This document shows, one piece after another, positions 45,575 through 56,718 of a stretch of 64,000 bases of DNA. The notes beneath the pieces were generated by a model. That model had not been told where the DNA came from. It did not search any database and was given only the letters and a program-made list of their open reading frames with translations. Each line of letters begins with the position of its first letter. The first letter of the stretch is position 1. The translations under genes and the position numbers were made by a program. This stretch comes from Dipteris shenzhenensis (Eukaryota; Polypodiophyta; Polypodiopsida; Gleicheniales). The stretch lies in NCBI GenBank assembly GCA_047967505.1, contig CM106541.1. One strand, written 5' to 3'.

Positions 45575-45900
45575 GATTGTACTTATGTGTCACATGCACA
45601 TAATGATGTTAATCCTTGTATCCTCAACATTTTCCCTTAAATGCAAGATTGCCCTTCGCATATTGATTTAGTACTTATGTATCATATTCACATAATGGCC
45701 TTACGTGTCACATGCACATTATATGTTAGTAATTATGTGTCACATGCACATAATGATGTTAATCCTTGTATCCTCAACACTTTACCTTAAATGCAAGATT
45801 GATCTTCCCATAATGATTTAGTACTTATGCATCACATGCAAATAATGGCCTTGTATCCTCAACACTTTCCGAAGTTGGCCTTCCCATAATTAGTGAAGAA
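45575..45900. repeat. Imperfect tandem repeats
   Basis: The block ACTTATGTGTCACATGCACA...ATGTTAATCCTTGTATCCTCAAC...TAAATGCAAGATTG occurs twice (from about 45578 and about 45731) with a shorter third, degraded copy to 45900. Confidence 0.8.
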
Positions 45901-46700
45901 TAATTGGCCATTATTGCTTCATTATTCCCTTTAGTGGGAAGGTCAAGGTCCTTCCTGTGAATGAAACCAAGAGTTTATTAGTGCTTTGTTTGATTAAAAG
46001 ACTATCTTCCAAGTGGTTTGGTAAAAATATTTACATCATTTCCTCAACTATTACAAGATTGCATTGTACTGTCACAAAATTATAGTGTGATGTCACAAAG
46101 CCTTTGATGAAATCCTCATTGATATCAATGTGATGTGTCCTTGAATATAATACAATGTTTCTTTGAAAAAAAGAATATAATACAATGTGCTGTCACAAAT
46201 TTGTGATGCAATCATCTTTGATATCAATGTGCTTTGTCCTTAAATGATAGACAAGATTTTTGCCAAATACTTGTGTTAACTAGTATTCTAGTATATTTTG
46301 GTTCACTTTTTCTAATAAAAAAGGCTTATTTATGATGATATTATTCTTAGCCACATTTCATTACATGCTCAGTTATAGCTCTATGTTTTATTCAAGGATA
46401 AATATTCCTTGACAAGAAAAATGTATATCCTTGGATCAACATCAAATACTCATTTTATTGTGCTTTGATTTATTTCTTTCGTTTTGATATATGTTGACCT
46501 AATATAAGTTAATGGCATAACATGTATAGGGAAACATGTGTATAGCCTAGTCATGATCACATGTATATCAATGAATATGTTGATTTTGTGCAGTACCTTT
46601 ATTGATAGTTGACTTTTATTTAACTTTAGGTTTTTTTTTTTTTTGTCTTACAATCTTGCACATGAAACTTATTTACTAGATTAACCAACATTTTTTGTGT
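45901..46700. other. Unassigned AT-rich DNA, possibly decayed copia antisense
   Basis: Short repeats such as TACAATGTG...TGTCACAAA around 46090-46210. Adjacent to a possible copia RT fragment, but no protein motif is readable here. Confidence 0.35.
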
Positions 46701-46714
46701 CTCAATATTTATTC

Positions 46715-46928
46715 CCATTTAATCATGCATAAGTCCTAATTCCCTCATACCAAAATTTTCAAATAGATGTTTCTTCAAGTTGCTAACTAGTACTTTAGAA
46801 CTTGTAAGATTCAGCAGAAGGTCTTGCAGACTCCAAGATCTCCCATTCTGTTCAAGGTCAAGGACTAGCTTTGCTTCAGCTGTTGGGCACCTAGATTTTC
46901 CATGTGGGTCATATAGGAAAAAAAGCAT
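46715..46928 (-). pseudogene. Possible copia RT fragment
   Basis: The minus strand reads NLTSSKVLVSNLKKHLFENF then GMRELGLMHD, resembling the copia RT block after YVDD (LK..L...F.M.DLG...Y.LG). Too short and too decayed to classify further. Confidence 0.4.
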
Positions 46929-47312
46929 CTATAGTGGAGCTCAGCTTTGCTCTTTTTGGTTTTTTGCTCTCCCCTTTGGGTATGATTGTTAGATATCAAT
47001 GCTCCACTCTCATGTAACTACGCGGGAACCAACTAACTCTACTTGTAAGCCCCCCATATGAGGAGAAGGCATTTGAGTAGCTCGGTAATCCGGTAGGTCC
47101 TGGTTTGGACACCAGATGGGGGCCATGTGTGGCCTGATGGTTGGATGGCTTCAGATAGAGTTGGCACACTACCAACTAGACTACATGCAAGTACAGGAAG
47201 GCATCCCATGGCTAGCCGCACTGAGGGTAGATGGAGCATTTCCCGGGGCAGCCCATTCTCGGGTTGCGGGGCCCGTTTGGAGCCCCAGATGATCCCGGAT
47301 GGCTCTGGGGTT
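46929..47312. other. Unassigned DNA
   Basis: Short open stretches only. The sequence GTAGCTCGGTAATCCGGTAG ... TGGTTTGGACACC at 47077-47117 is vaguely tRNA-like, but the spacing and box matches are poor. Confidence 0.3.
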
Positions 47313-47870
47313 CGAACGGATACCATAGGTTAGTTGCTCTATTTTGCACCATGGTTCTAACATGTGGTCGGTGGCCTATTTCGGGACCGACCTCCAGTCG
47401 GCTGTTTTGGGCCGACTGGGTCAGTCTCCCAATTGGGTCTAACCGACTACGACTGGTGGCTATATAAGAGCAAGCTCGTGAAGCCTATTATCATCACTAG
47501 CTACAACAACCATGATTCCTTAGCATCCAGCCTCCATCCTCTACTATTTCTAGCACGCCATCGAAGCTTCACACAGGAGTGCATCGAATCGAACGGAGAC
47601 CGTAGGTTAGTTGCTCTATTTTGTGCCATGGTTCTAACGTGTGGTTGATGGCCTATTTTGGGACCGCCGACCTCCAGTCGGTCGTTTTGGGCCGACTGGG
47701 TCGGTCTCCCAATTGGGTCTAACCGACTACGACTGATGGCTATATAAGAGCAAGCCCGTGAAGCCCATTATCATCACTGGCTATAGCAACCCTGATTTCT
47801 TAGCATCCAACCTCTGTCCTCTATTGTTTCTAGCATGCCATCGAAGCTTCTCACACAGGAGCGCACGGTT
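47313..47870 (+). repeat. Tandem duplication with TATA-like boxes, probable LTR fragments
   Basis: Two units (about 47313-47588 and about 47592-47868), each with TAGGTTAGTTGCTCTATTTTG, CTCCAGTCGG...TTTTGGGCCGACTGGGTC, CCAATTGGGTCTAACCGACT and GGCTATATAAGAGCAAGC. The unit layout (TATA box then a GC-poor transcribed part) fits LTR promoter regions in tandem, but no terminal TG...CA borders or primer site were found. Confidence 0.6.
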
Positions 47871-50800
47871 GGGAGGTAGTGCCATCTGTTGTATCAGTTT
47901 TATAGTAATCAAAATTTTGATTCTCCATACTATCTGCTTTTCTCTCTTGTATACGAGATCCTGTTATCTGTTGAGCACAAACGTATTGTTTTCGTACAAT
48001 GATCCCTTATATAAGCATGGCTATGTAATGAATGATTTGATGAAATGAAGATGAAATGACATCAATATAATATAAATATCTTTTTCTTCTAAAAAAAATT
48101 TGTATTCCTTCCTCACTATCATGTCGTTTGCACCTTGAAGTCTATGCAGAGTGTATGCTTTGCATAATAATATATATATATATCCTCAAGTATTAAAATA
48201 ATTATTAACTATGTGGTGCAATAATTTGGGTTCTTATTTCAAGCCATATATAAAATCTTTTGCATTCTATAAACTTTGTTCTCTTGCAAAGTTGCAACCA
48301 ATGCATCTATACCTTTATTCATGATATATATTCAAAATTACATTTTTCACACGTGTCTACTACATATTTTTATATGCTAGAGTTTGCCAAGAGTATAAAT
48401 AATCCATTCAATACTACAAAATTGCACCCACATAAAGACTCTACTTTCAACACAAATACGCACAATTTAAATTTAGAAATGCATCAATAATGATATTCAT
48501 AATGATGTATTTGGAATCTTTTTGCAATGGTATTTTTTAAATTAAAATTGCATAACTTTGTAGCATTATTGTAGTTTTTAATATATTATATTATGCATCC
48601 AAGGGTGGTTTTGTTTCCCAAGGTATGCAAGTGGTTGGGATGGGTGTTCTTTCATCTTGGTGGTTCCAATAATTTAGAGACAAACAAATAGAAGAAACTC
48701 TATGATATCAGCCATCTAATTTGGGTCATCTCTTTCTTTTAAGGTTGTAGGTTAAAAGATGGATAAATCTATCTTCATTTTGAATTGTATTCTTGGCGTT
48801 ATATGATCAAATCCTTACCATTGGGTTAACCCAAAGACTACACACCTCGGCCATACTCCCTTCTCATGGCTATGTGATGTCAGCCCATGATACCTTCCCA
48901 TTTAGTCTCTATCTCTCATTGCTTGTATGTGCATGTTCTGTCATTCCTTTTCTCTTTCTTCTTCTCTTTGTAATTGTTTTTTGAATGCATTCAATTGGAT
49001 TTCCCCTCTTCACCTATGCACTCCCTTGAATCTTCACACTTATAACTTGGTAGGAGTCATTTGCTTTGGCCTTTGATTAGTCCTTCCCTTCGTCCTTTGA
49101 TGAGTCCTCCTTTAGTTTGAATAATTATTGTTAGCATAATGTGCCTTTTCTTTGCTCTTGTTGACCATCTTGTTATTGGAGACATTGCACTTTCAACCAA
49201 CATTCAAAAGACACTAGCTTCCATGTCTATCACTTTTTTTATTTTGTATTGGTTGTCTTTGCACAATGGTTGCAATGTGATCAACTCTCTATCTGTTGTT
49301 GGTCTTATGATGTAGATCATTGTGTCTACTAGATTGTGAGTACTGTTGGGGAGAAATTTATTCTAGCTAGGGGGTTTTTCCTCCTAGGATTAGAACTAGG
49401 GTTAGGATATCATTGCCAAGGGATATATATACTCATTTGGCCTTTCTCATGCCAAAGGATATATACTTGTTCGAAATAGCTCAAGCTCATTTTGAGGTCG
49501 TTTTCAATTGTATAAACTAGGTGAAGTCATTCGTAGAGTCTCAATGTACAAACAAAATAATATGAGTGCAAGACTATTCACACTAGGGCAAACTTCAATG
49601 TGTTGAAATTTTTGATCCAAAGATCAAAACGATGTCATTCTACTATTTAAATCGTATGTCATTCCACGATTTAGATTAAATGGCATGATATGTTCCATAT
49701 TATTTATGTAGGTTTGAGTCTTCTATATGGATTTATTTTACTTCAAAATAACTATAATTTCAGAAAAAGTGATCAAAATCTTTATTTTTTGAGGTTTTTG
49801 GCCAAACAAGCATGGTGGTTGCAGATAAGCGCAACTCCTAGGGATGGTTGGTGGTTCTTGGTGGCACATGATTGTTACAAACAAGCATGTTGGTTGACCC
49901 AAACAAGCACAATGGTTGATCACAATCTCAAATAATGATTATGGTAGGGGAAAGCGAAGGAAATATTCTGAGATTGGTTTGATAGCCGCACCTATTCTCA
50001 AAAAGGGAGCCAAAAGAAATCCACCTCCATGAGTATATTGAATGCAACTCAATCAAGAGGAGGCTAGTAGTTGGAAAGTGAAGAGGATGTAGATGAAGAA
50101 GCTGCAATTGTAGATTCTCTTCTATCCAAAGTTTCTATAAGTGTTCTCAATTTACATGCTCTTGAAGAAGAGGGATTGAGCTTCCTTTTCCAGTAATTAA
50201 AAGAAGGTGGATGATTATTTCGCATGGATACTTTATGAAGATGCAATCCAATCAAAACACCATCTACAAGCAACATCGGTTTATGTCCTATGATGTTTAG
50301 GAGAACTTAAAGTGATGATCCTGTATTGGTTCATGCCACATTTTAAAAGTTTTTTTACTTCTCCAATCGTTTGAAGACTTTGGAAAGATGACATAGTTCA
50401 TGAAGGTGCATTGTATGAGAGTAGATACATGGATTATGAGGCAAGAAATACATGCTGTGAAAAAGTAGGTTCCTAGATAGATGAGGTTTGAGACCATTGA
50501 TAAGGGCAACATTTCTATGAGGCATGTAGAGTTTCCATGGTTGGAATTGTGAAAGGGAAAGTTTCCTCCTAATGAATACATAGGAGGGGTCATCACTTTT
50601 ATATGCCTATTTCAAGACGACTCTAAGTATATTCTAGAATTTGAAAGGTTTAATTACTTCCATATAAGATGAGAAAAGTCAAATCCTTTATAAGTTCTCA
50701 TAAAGGCAAGGGAGTTATGGGTTGGGTATGGCAAGCCACTAGCAACAAAGGGAAAATTGATTTTTTATCAAGGGCAATTTTATTGAGGCTTGAAGGGTGT

Positions 50801-51340
50801 CATGAATGATGTTTAACCAAAGTCCCCCCAAGATCTAAACATTGCCATTGTGAGCTGTGATTTGTGAGGAATCTATCTTTCAATATATCCCTAATATATC
50901 ATGGATGTATGTATAGCATATGGACCAAGAAAGATGTCCTATGAGGCACTAGAGAATTCCAAGTCATAAGCATGTAACCATAAGGACAATGTCTCTATCA
51001 TTTGGTGGAGGCCATTAATATGAATCAATTAAATCTAATAGGATGAGATCTCTAGCTAATGGGTCTCTATAATTGCTAAAATCCATAACTTCCTAATGCT
51101 GCATTGAATCAACATACCGCTTTTTCTAAATAGAAGGTAATTTTGTGAACTAAATCTCTACAGGAAATACATTTGCATTAATTCACACAACAAAAAGAAA
51201 TTTACAAAATGTTACAAACTTTTCATTGCTATGTACATACGCTATTACATAAGCTGCTGTATAGGCATAGCATGCATTTATTACATTACTTCAGCCCACA
51301 TGGCTCAAAACAGTTGATGCAGTACATCAACATAGCCAAA
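47871..51340. other. Unassigned AT-rich DNA
   Basis: No coding region I can support. An LTR-like start TGTTGGGGAGAAATTTATTC with a nearby TATATATAC box occurs at 49344-49430, without a partner. The 50040-50190 part has an acidic-looking open stretch (EEDVDEEAAIVDSLLSK on the plus strand) of unknown meaning. Confidence 0.35.
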
Positions 51341-51342
51341 AC

Positions 51343-52465
51343 TCAGTTGATGTGTATCCTATTCCTCCCTCTCATTACAAGAGGCAAATACGGAGGCAAA
51401 CGTGGCACAAAAGAGCTAGTGGACTGCGGGTCTTTAGGAGTAATGGCTTGCTCTTTTCCAGGTTGATGCTGCACGGTAGCTTGGCAACTATCAATGCTGA
51501 CTGCGATTCGACCCTCACCTGATAGCTCTGGCGGCATGTTCTCCTTATCCAAAGCATTCTTTTGCACTGATCGAGTGCTCTCACAACTATTTGCTACTGG
51601 TCTTTCACTGCACAGCAAAACATCATCGCTTCCCTTTTCTTTTTCGTTAGCCATTGACCCAAAATTGAAATAACGGGGACGTGCATTGATCAAGCCTTTA
51701 ATATGCATGTTAGCATTGGGCCGGCTTACTGTAGCATCACTAGAAAAAAAATCATTATGTCATGAGGAGTAATCAAGCAGGGAGAGATCATGGATTTCCA
51801 TAGGCACTCTGCTCTACCTGCATCCATTCCTTTCCCCTAAGAGGCAGAAGGGTAATAGGTGCTGGATTGCAACATCTTCATGAGGCACTTACTGAGTGTG
51901 GAAGCATATCTACGTCAAAGCTTGAATTTCCAGAACATGAAGGCACGATAAAAAACGTTAACACTTGTTAGCCAGACATATGCGATTCTTCATCTCGTGG
52001 ATATAGAGCTCTATACTAGCTTGCATGTCATCCCGCATTACTCCTTTGCACATGCTCTTGAAATGCAGCTGGCCCAAATCCTTCAGACAGTAACCTAACA
52101 TACCTTGATACGTATGAAGGTTATTTTGTTTCAAAGCACGACACATAATTAGCCCGCCAACTGGACGGTCGCCATCCCACCCCAGATACTTCTGGATCAG
52201 CCAATTGACGCTCTGAATACTCCGTGCTGTTAAGCGAATGATCATCCAAAAATGTAGATGATATAAGGCACCACCCCTTTCAACACCACAAAGACCAGAC
52301 TTGCATGCCTCTTCCAAAAATCGTTGCACTTTAGGAAGCAATCGGTCAACATTGACATCAGCGCCTCCAACTCCCAATATCACACTCACCTCTAGAAGCT
52401 TTGCAATGCCGGTTTTCTTTGATCCTTTCTTCGGAGGCCTCCCTCGTTTCCTTGTCTTCCTGCAA
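51343..52465 (-). pseudogene. HUH endonuclease (Replitron-like Rep) relic
   Basis: The minus strand reads KTRKRGRPPKKGSKK (an AT-hook), then KLLEVSVILGVGGADVN, the motif LYHLHFWM (His-Leu-His, 52252-52260) about 43 residues on, and MLGYCLKDLG (Tyr at 52090-52092, YxxK) about 54 residues later. This is the order of strand, HUH and catalytic Tyr-Lys in HUH Rep nucleases. After a probable 1-base shift near 51952 the frame continues (MLQSSTYYPSAS, AGRAECLWKSMISP) with two stops, then shifts in a T-run near 51740 to ANMHIKGLINARPRYFNF. No helicase domain follows, unlike Helitrons or CRESS viruses. The Replitron assignment rests on recalled family pattern, not a search. Confidence 0.6.
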
Positions 52466-52479
52466 TACTATAGTATGCA

Positions 52480-53400
52480 ACTGAGGGGGTCGGGTTAGCA
52501 GACAGGGAAGACTGCTCCAGGGGTGGTGTAGACTCAGGGTGCCCTGCCTGGGGTGGGGAAGGGGAAGGAGGCTGAGGGGTAGGCAACTCAGACTCCACGG
52601 AAGCGACTAGCGGGGGGGGCGGAGGAGGGGGAGTGGGGGCTGCCCGTGGCTGAGGAGCCATCGGTGCAGCTGACACTGCAGGAGAGCTGAGAGGGGCGGG
52701 GGAGGGGGGATGGGGCTGAAACTGGGACTTGGGCTGAGTAGGAAGAGGAGGGAGCTGAAGAGGAAGAGGCGGGGGCTGATGTTGCGGGTCGGGAAGAGGG
52801 GGCTGCGGTTGGGGAAGGGGCTGGGGCTGAGCGGAAGGGGGCTAGGGAGCGGAAGAGAGGGGGACCTGAGGCTGCGGAGGGCGGGCTACAGTCGAAGAAG
52901 AAGCTGTCCCAGGACCCTGGGGCGGCTGCCTGTCAGGTCTCTGAGGCGCTGCTGCAGGTTGGGTAACCTCTGCCTCCTTGCCTTTGTCAGAAAACTTCTT
53001 ATTCTTTCCTCTTTTCCTTCTGACCTCGGTCCAGCCGCCAGCCACCTCTGGACCGGACTCCGGCTGCCTCTGCTCCTCCTGACATGGTTGCCCGGAGGAG
53101 GGGGGAGGGGGCGGAGGGGGGGGGGCGGGGGGGGCCGAGAGGAGCTGGAGAATTGTGGACAAGCAGCAGCCAGGTGCCCAAAGCCGTGACACCTCAGGCA
53201 CTGGCCTGGCTGTCCTGTGACTACCATGCTCTGAGTAATGCTGCCAGTATGTGTCACGATCTCAATCACTGCAGGAAGGGTCGCAGGGTCTGCCACAGCC
53301 ACACGGACTCGGGGAGCTCCTGCCGCAGTAACCGCGTCGACGAAAGTGTCATGCATCACCCAGCCAAAGTGGGAACCCAGGTGGACAAACCACTTTAGAT
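52480..53400 (-). pseudogene. LINE ORF1 fragment with CCHC knuckle and proline-rich tail
   Basis: Minus-strand frames read RVRVAVADPATLPAVIEIVT then a gap of about 12 residues and GQCLRCHGFGHLAAACP, a perfect CX2CX4HX4C zinc knuckle near 53170-53215, the usual end of plant L1 ORF1 (gag-like RNA-binding) proteins. A shifted frame follows with GGWTEVRRKRGKNKKF and then about 200 residues very rich in Pro, Gln and Ser up to about 52490. There the sequence passes directly into the HUH gene. A Helitron, Replitron or LINE origin of the proline-rich part is not decidable. The N-terminus before 53400 is broken by stops. Confidence 0.65.
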
Positions 53401-53940
53401 TGTATCAATCAAAGAACACAAAACTACCCTACACTTACGTTTCACTTGGACGAACTGTCCCGTAACCGAGCGTTCCATCTCCATCTCCGTCATGCTACCC
53501 ATTCTTAATCGTCTGCATCATCAAGCACCCGTCATGCTACCCGTCCTCATCGTCTGCATCATCAAGCACCATGCAAAGTTCCACACGCGCCCTAGCGACC
53601 CTTTTGCCCTTCATTCCGCAAATGTCCTTTTCTGCCTTGACGCAGGGATACCTCCACAACACATATATGAAGCTGCACTCCATCCCATCCAGTCGAGAAC
53701 ACAATACCCAGTGCTCTAGTTGATGATGGCGAGCCTTCACTCCGCCATCCCTCCGGAGTTCTAGGATCCTAGATCTCCTATTTCATCACATGGGCATGTG
53801 ACACATGGCACAGTGCATGGCCACGTGTCCACTGCATGCCAACCACCTCATAGACCACTCTCCCTCCCCCCAAAAAAATGAGTTCCCCGTGGGCGTCCGA
53901 AGGCCTAATTCAAAAATTTCCCCCTATTTACTCTAGATAA
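53401..53940. other. Unassigned DNA, probably LINE ORF1 upstream part
   Basis: A short direct repeat (CATGCTACCC...TCGTCTGCATCATCAAGCACC) is duplicated at about 53491-53530 and 53532-53571. No readable domain. Confidence 0.4.
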
Positions 53941-53944
53941 TTAA

Positions 53945-54130
53945 AATTATGCACATTGAGGAAATGGTAGATGCTTCTTTAGAAAAAACAAGGGCAAGCA
54001 TAGCCACATTGAGGAAATGGTAGATGCTTCTTTAGAAACAAGGGCAAGCATAGCCACATTGAGGAAATGCTAAATCTTAAATGGTAAATGCTTCTTTACA
54101 AACAAGGGCAAGCATAGCCATATTGAGGAA
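53945..54130 (+). repeat. Tandem repeat, about 56-bp units
   Basis: Three and a half imperfect units of GCATAGCCACATTGAGGAAATGGTAGATGCTTCTTTAGAAACAAGG type. The last unit runs into the start of the reading frame at 54131. Confidence 0.85.
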
Positions 54131-54649
54131 ATGGTCAACCAACTTGTCAAATCTGAATTTGCTGATTTTACATTACTATTTTTATTAAATTTAGATGAGG
54201 AGCTAGCTCGTAGAGCATGTGATATGGATAAGAAAAAACCACGTGCCCTTGGTCAAATAGTTTGTAAGTCTTGGGATATTAGGCAGATGAAATCATGGGA
54301 AGCTAATGCTACACCACCACAGGATGTAAAAGCCAAGATGCCAAAGGTTGTGGAGATGATATACACAAAGATAAAGAAGAAAACCATGGATAGCACTGTG
54401 CATGGTACAACCAATATCACTTTTAGCTTTTCCTATGATATTTTTCTATTAGAGGTTTTGTTATACATAGAGATAAAGAAGAAAATCGTGGATAACACTA
54501 TACATGGTACAACCAATATCACTTTTAGTTTCTCCTATGATATTTTTCGATTAGAGGATGCTAAAACATTGGTGCTTGTATTGAGCACTGAGGGGTGGGA
54601 GAAGCCATGTTTTTCTTCTTTAATGAATTACAAGACCTTGGAGTATTAG
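54131..54649 (+). CDS. Hypothetical protein or exon remnant with internal duplication
   Basis: A 172-codon open frame in otherwise stop-rich DNA. It begins MVNQLVKSEFADFTLLFLLN and includes KKKPRALGQIVCKSWDIRQM. Residues about 80-109 and 115-144 are near-identical repeats (IKKK...HGTTNITFSFSYDIF), produced by a 105-bp in-frame tandem duplication at 54365-54574. I do not recognise a family. It could be a host exon captured by a transposon, a transposase remnant, or chance. Low expectation of function. Confidence 0.35.
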   Translation: MVNQLVKSEFADFTLLFLLNLDEELARRACDMDKKKPRALGQIVCKSWDIRQMKSWEANATPPQDVKAKMPKVVEMIYTKIKKKTMDSTVHGTTNITFSFSYDIFLLEVLLYIEIKKKIVDNTIHGTTNITFSFSYDIFRLEDAKTLVLVLSTEGWEKPCFSSLMNYKTLEY

Positions 54650-55180
54650 GATTTTTAATCTTGTATAATTGGTCATAAAATGTCCTTTGGTACAGTAGCA
54701 TAACATCGACATTGGTCCTTTTCATCATAGAAGCATAAAGAGATCTATTGTATGCTAGTGCATTTGGGGATCTACTTGCAAAAATGTTTCATGGTACGGT
54801 TTTCTGTATTGACACAACTATTAAGGCGCATTGTCATTGAGGTCTTACAACCTGTAATGGTTGGATTCTTTCATAGGGAAGTGGCTCTCCACTCATTTTG
54901 AGAGAAAGGTAAGGCTAAACTAAATGTGCATGTCTGTACTATCAAAAGCCAAGGCATCCCTCCCTGATAGAAGATAAGGTAAACACATATTTGGTAGATG
55001 GATGGATGGCAGTAGCATTATATTTAAAATTGCTAAAATACTACTATGGAAATGTATTGATGTAAACATAGTCTATACTAAACATTAGGTGGACTTATTT
55101 GGAGCATAATTTAGTTGCATGAAATATTTTGAAGATGAAATTATAGGGGAGATTTGAGGGCAGTATTCAAGAGAAGGTAT
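54650..55180. other. Unassigned AT-rich DNA
   Basis: No open frame or motif of note. Confidence 0.4.
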
Positions 55181-55186
55181 AAAATC

Positions 55187-55340
55187 TTATAAGTGGAAGA
55201 AGAGACATGGGATAGGATGAAGATGCTAGGATGGACGAGAGTGAACCAAGTAATGTTGATAGAAGCTCATAAGTGGACGAAGAGACATGGGAGAGGATGA
55301 AGATTCAAGGATGATGAGAGTGAACCACATAATGTTGACT
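55187..55340. repeat. Tandem duplication (about 75-bp unit)
   Basis: AAGTGGA-GAAGAGACATGGGA-AGGATGAAGAT...GATGAGAGTGAACC occurs twice (from about 55191 and about 55269). Confidence 0.8.
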
Positions 55341-55820
55341 ATAGCTTGATTGATGAGGATGGTGGCTCTACATTTGATGGATCTACGAGGGAGAAACAGA
55401 TAGACTTGCGTACGAAGAGGTAGGGGGATAAAGCATTGGAAAGAGCCCCTTGTCAATGGGAAGGCCAAAGTCAGGAAGCAGGGGAAAGAATCATCCAAGA
55501 AGAGATAATTTTTGTCATTGAGAAGAACTGGCTAGCAGAAGTTGTTGCATGATAATAATACATGGGCATGCATCCAGTTTACTTGATCACATAGCTCAGG
55601 CAAGCGCTTTAAAACGCTAATGCCCAAAACTATGACAGAAGGTCGAGAAGAAAGGGAGGCTGAGAGGGCAGGACTAGACCAAAGCCAGACCAAAGCCTTG
55701 CCTCTGAGATAGGTCATATTCTCCAAAATTTCTTGCTGGCTAGTTGCTACTGCTTTATAGAATATATATATGTAATAGCTTCAAATGTAGGATCGAGCAA
55801 GGGTGATAACTCGATAGGCT
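55341..55820. other. Unassigned DNA
   Basis: Only short open stretches without motifs; a TATATATA run lies near 55763. Confidence 0.4.
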
Positions 55821-55821
55821 T

Positions 55822-55892
55822 ATCGTGATGCAGGTTCAAGACCATAGGCTCAAAGCCCAATGTTCTACCAATTGAGTTATACACTCGAGTAT
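55822..55892 (-). pseudogene. Degenerate tRNA-like sequence (possible SINE head)
   Basis: Minus strand: TATAACTCAATTGGTAGAACA is close to the D-arm/A-box region of a tRNA. It is followed by a near-complementary anticodon arm with loop CTTTGAG (anticodon TTG, Gln-like) and GGTCTTGAACC at the T-arm position. The acceptor stem does not pair, so it is a tRNA pseudogene or tRNA-derived SINE head. Confidence 0.45.
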
Positions 55893-56718
55893 TATTGTCA
55901 TTATTACTACTATTACAAGCCTGAACTACTTGGAAGGAAGATGCTAATACGCTTAAGATGGATGGCCAAAAACCACTGGTCACGCAACCAACTTTTGCAA
56001 AATATTGCCATTAGTAAGTATAGCTAGTACCATTGTTATGTATTGTTTCAAGGACAGGGAAGTGGACAAGGTGGGGTAAGCAAAGACAGAGGTAGTGGTG
56101 AGCCTATAACTCAACTAGTCTATAGGAGCCTGTTTGTGAGGAGCCTGCCTATTAGTATTGAGATAGAGGCTCAGTGTAGAATATAGGAACTTTAATCCAA
56201 AACTATACTAGAATTAATGAGTTTGTTTTATCCCTTTCTAGACTCCCATTAGTGTGTATTGGCATTGTTTATGAGTTTTTAAAAATACTTAAATGGTGTA
56301 TTTTTATAGTAAGAAGGTGTATACAAGCACCACCTCTCCAAGAGAACAAGTCATGCTGATGTTCTTAGGAACATATCTACTCTATGGAATTGAATACTCA
56401 ACTATTTGATAAGCCATATAAGATATAGTATTCATGGCAAGTATTTGGCTATTTTAAGAATTTTATGTTTTGAAAGATAGCTTTATCAAAGCATTATTCA
56501 AGTATTTGGTTATTGTAAGAAATTTTTGTCTTTAAAGAATCATAGAAGTAGCTTATTCAACATATTTCGGACTTTTTTTGGTCCAGTTCTGAAATTGGAC
56601 TTTACATAAGTCTAAAAATATTGAATGGCAACGCGGCCATACAAACTATCAACCAATCACCTCTTTAGCATAGCATCTTTTATGAGCATCAAGAGTTACC
56701 AACTAAAAAGATAGTGAT
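55893..56718. other. Unassigned AT-rich DNA
   Basis: Contains an imperfect repeat AAGTATTTGGCTATT...TAAGAATTTTTATGTTT around 56440-56540. No coding frame. Confidence 0.4.

Noticed and set aside
51343-52465. Geminivirus-like or other CRESS virus integration
   Set aside because: No SF3 helicase follows, the HUH is HLH in an unusual context, and an AT-hook precedes it; a Replitron-like origin fits better, though not proven.
52710-53189. Plus-strand Gly/Arg-rich open frame
   Set aside because: Antisense of the proline-rich LINE ORF1 tail; the zinc knuckle lies on the minus strand.
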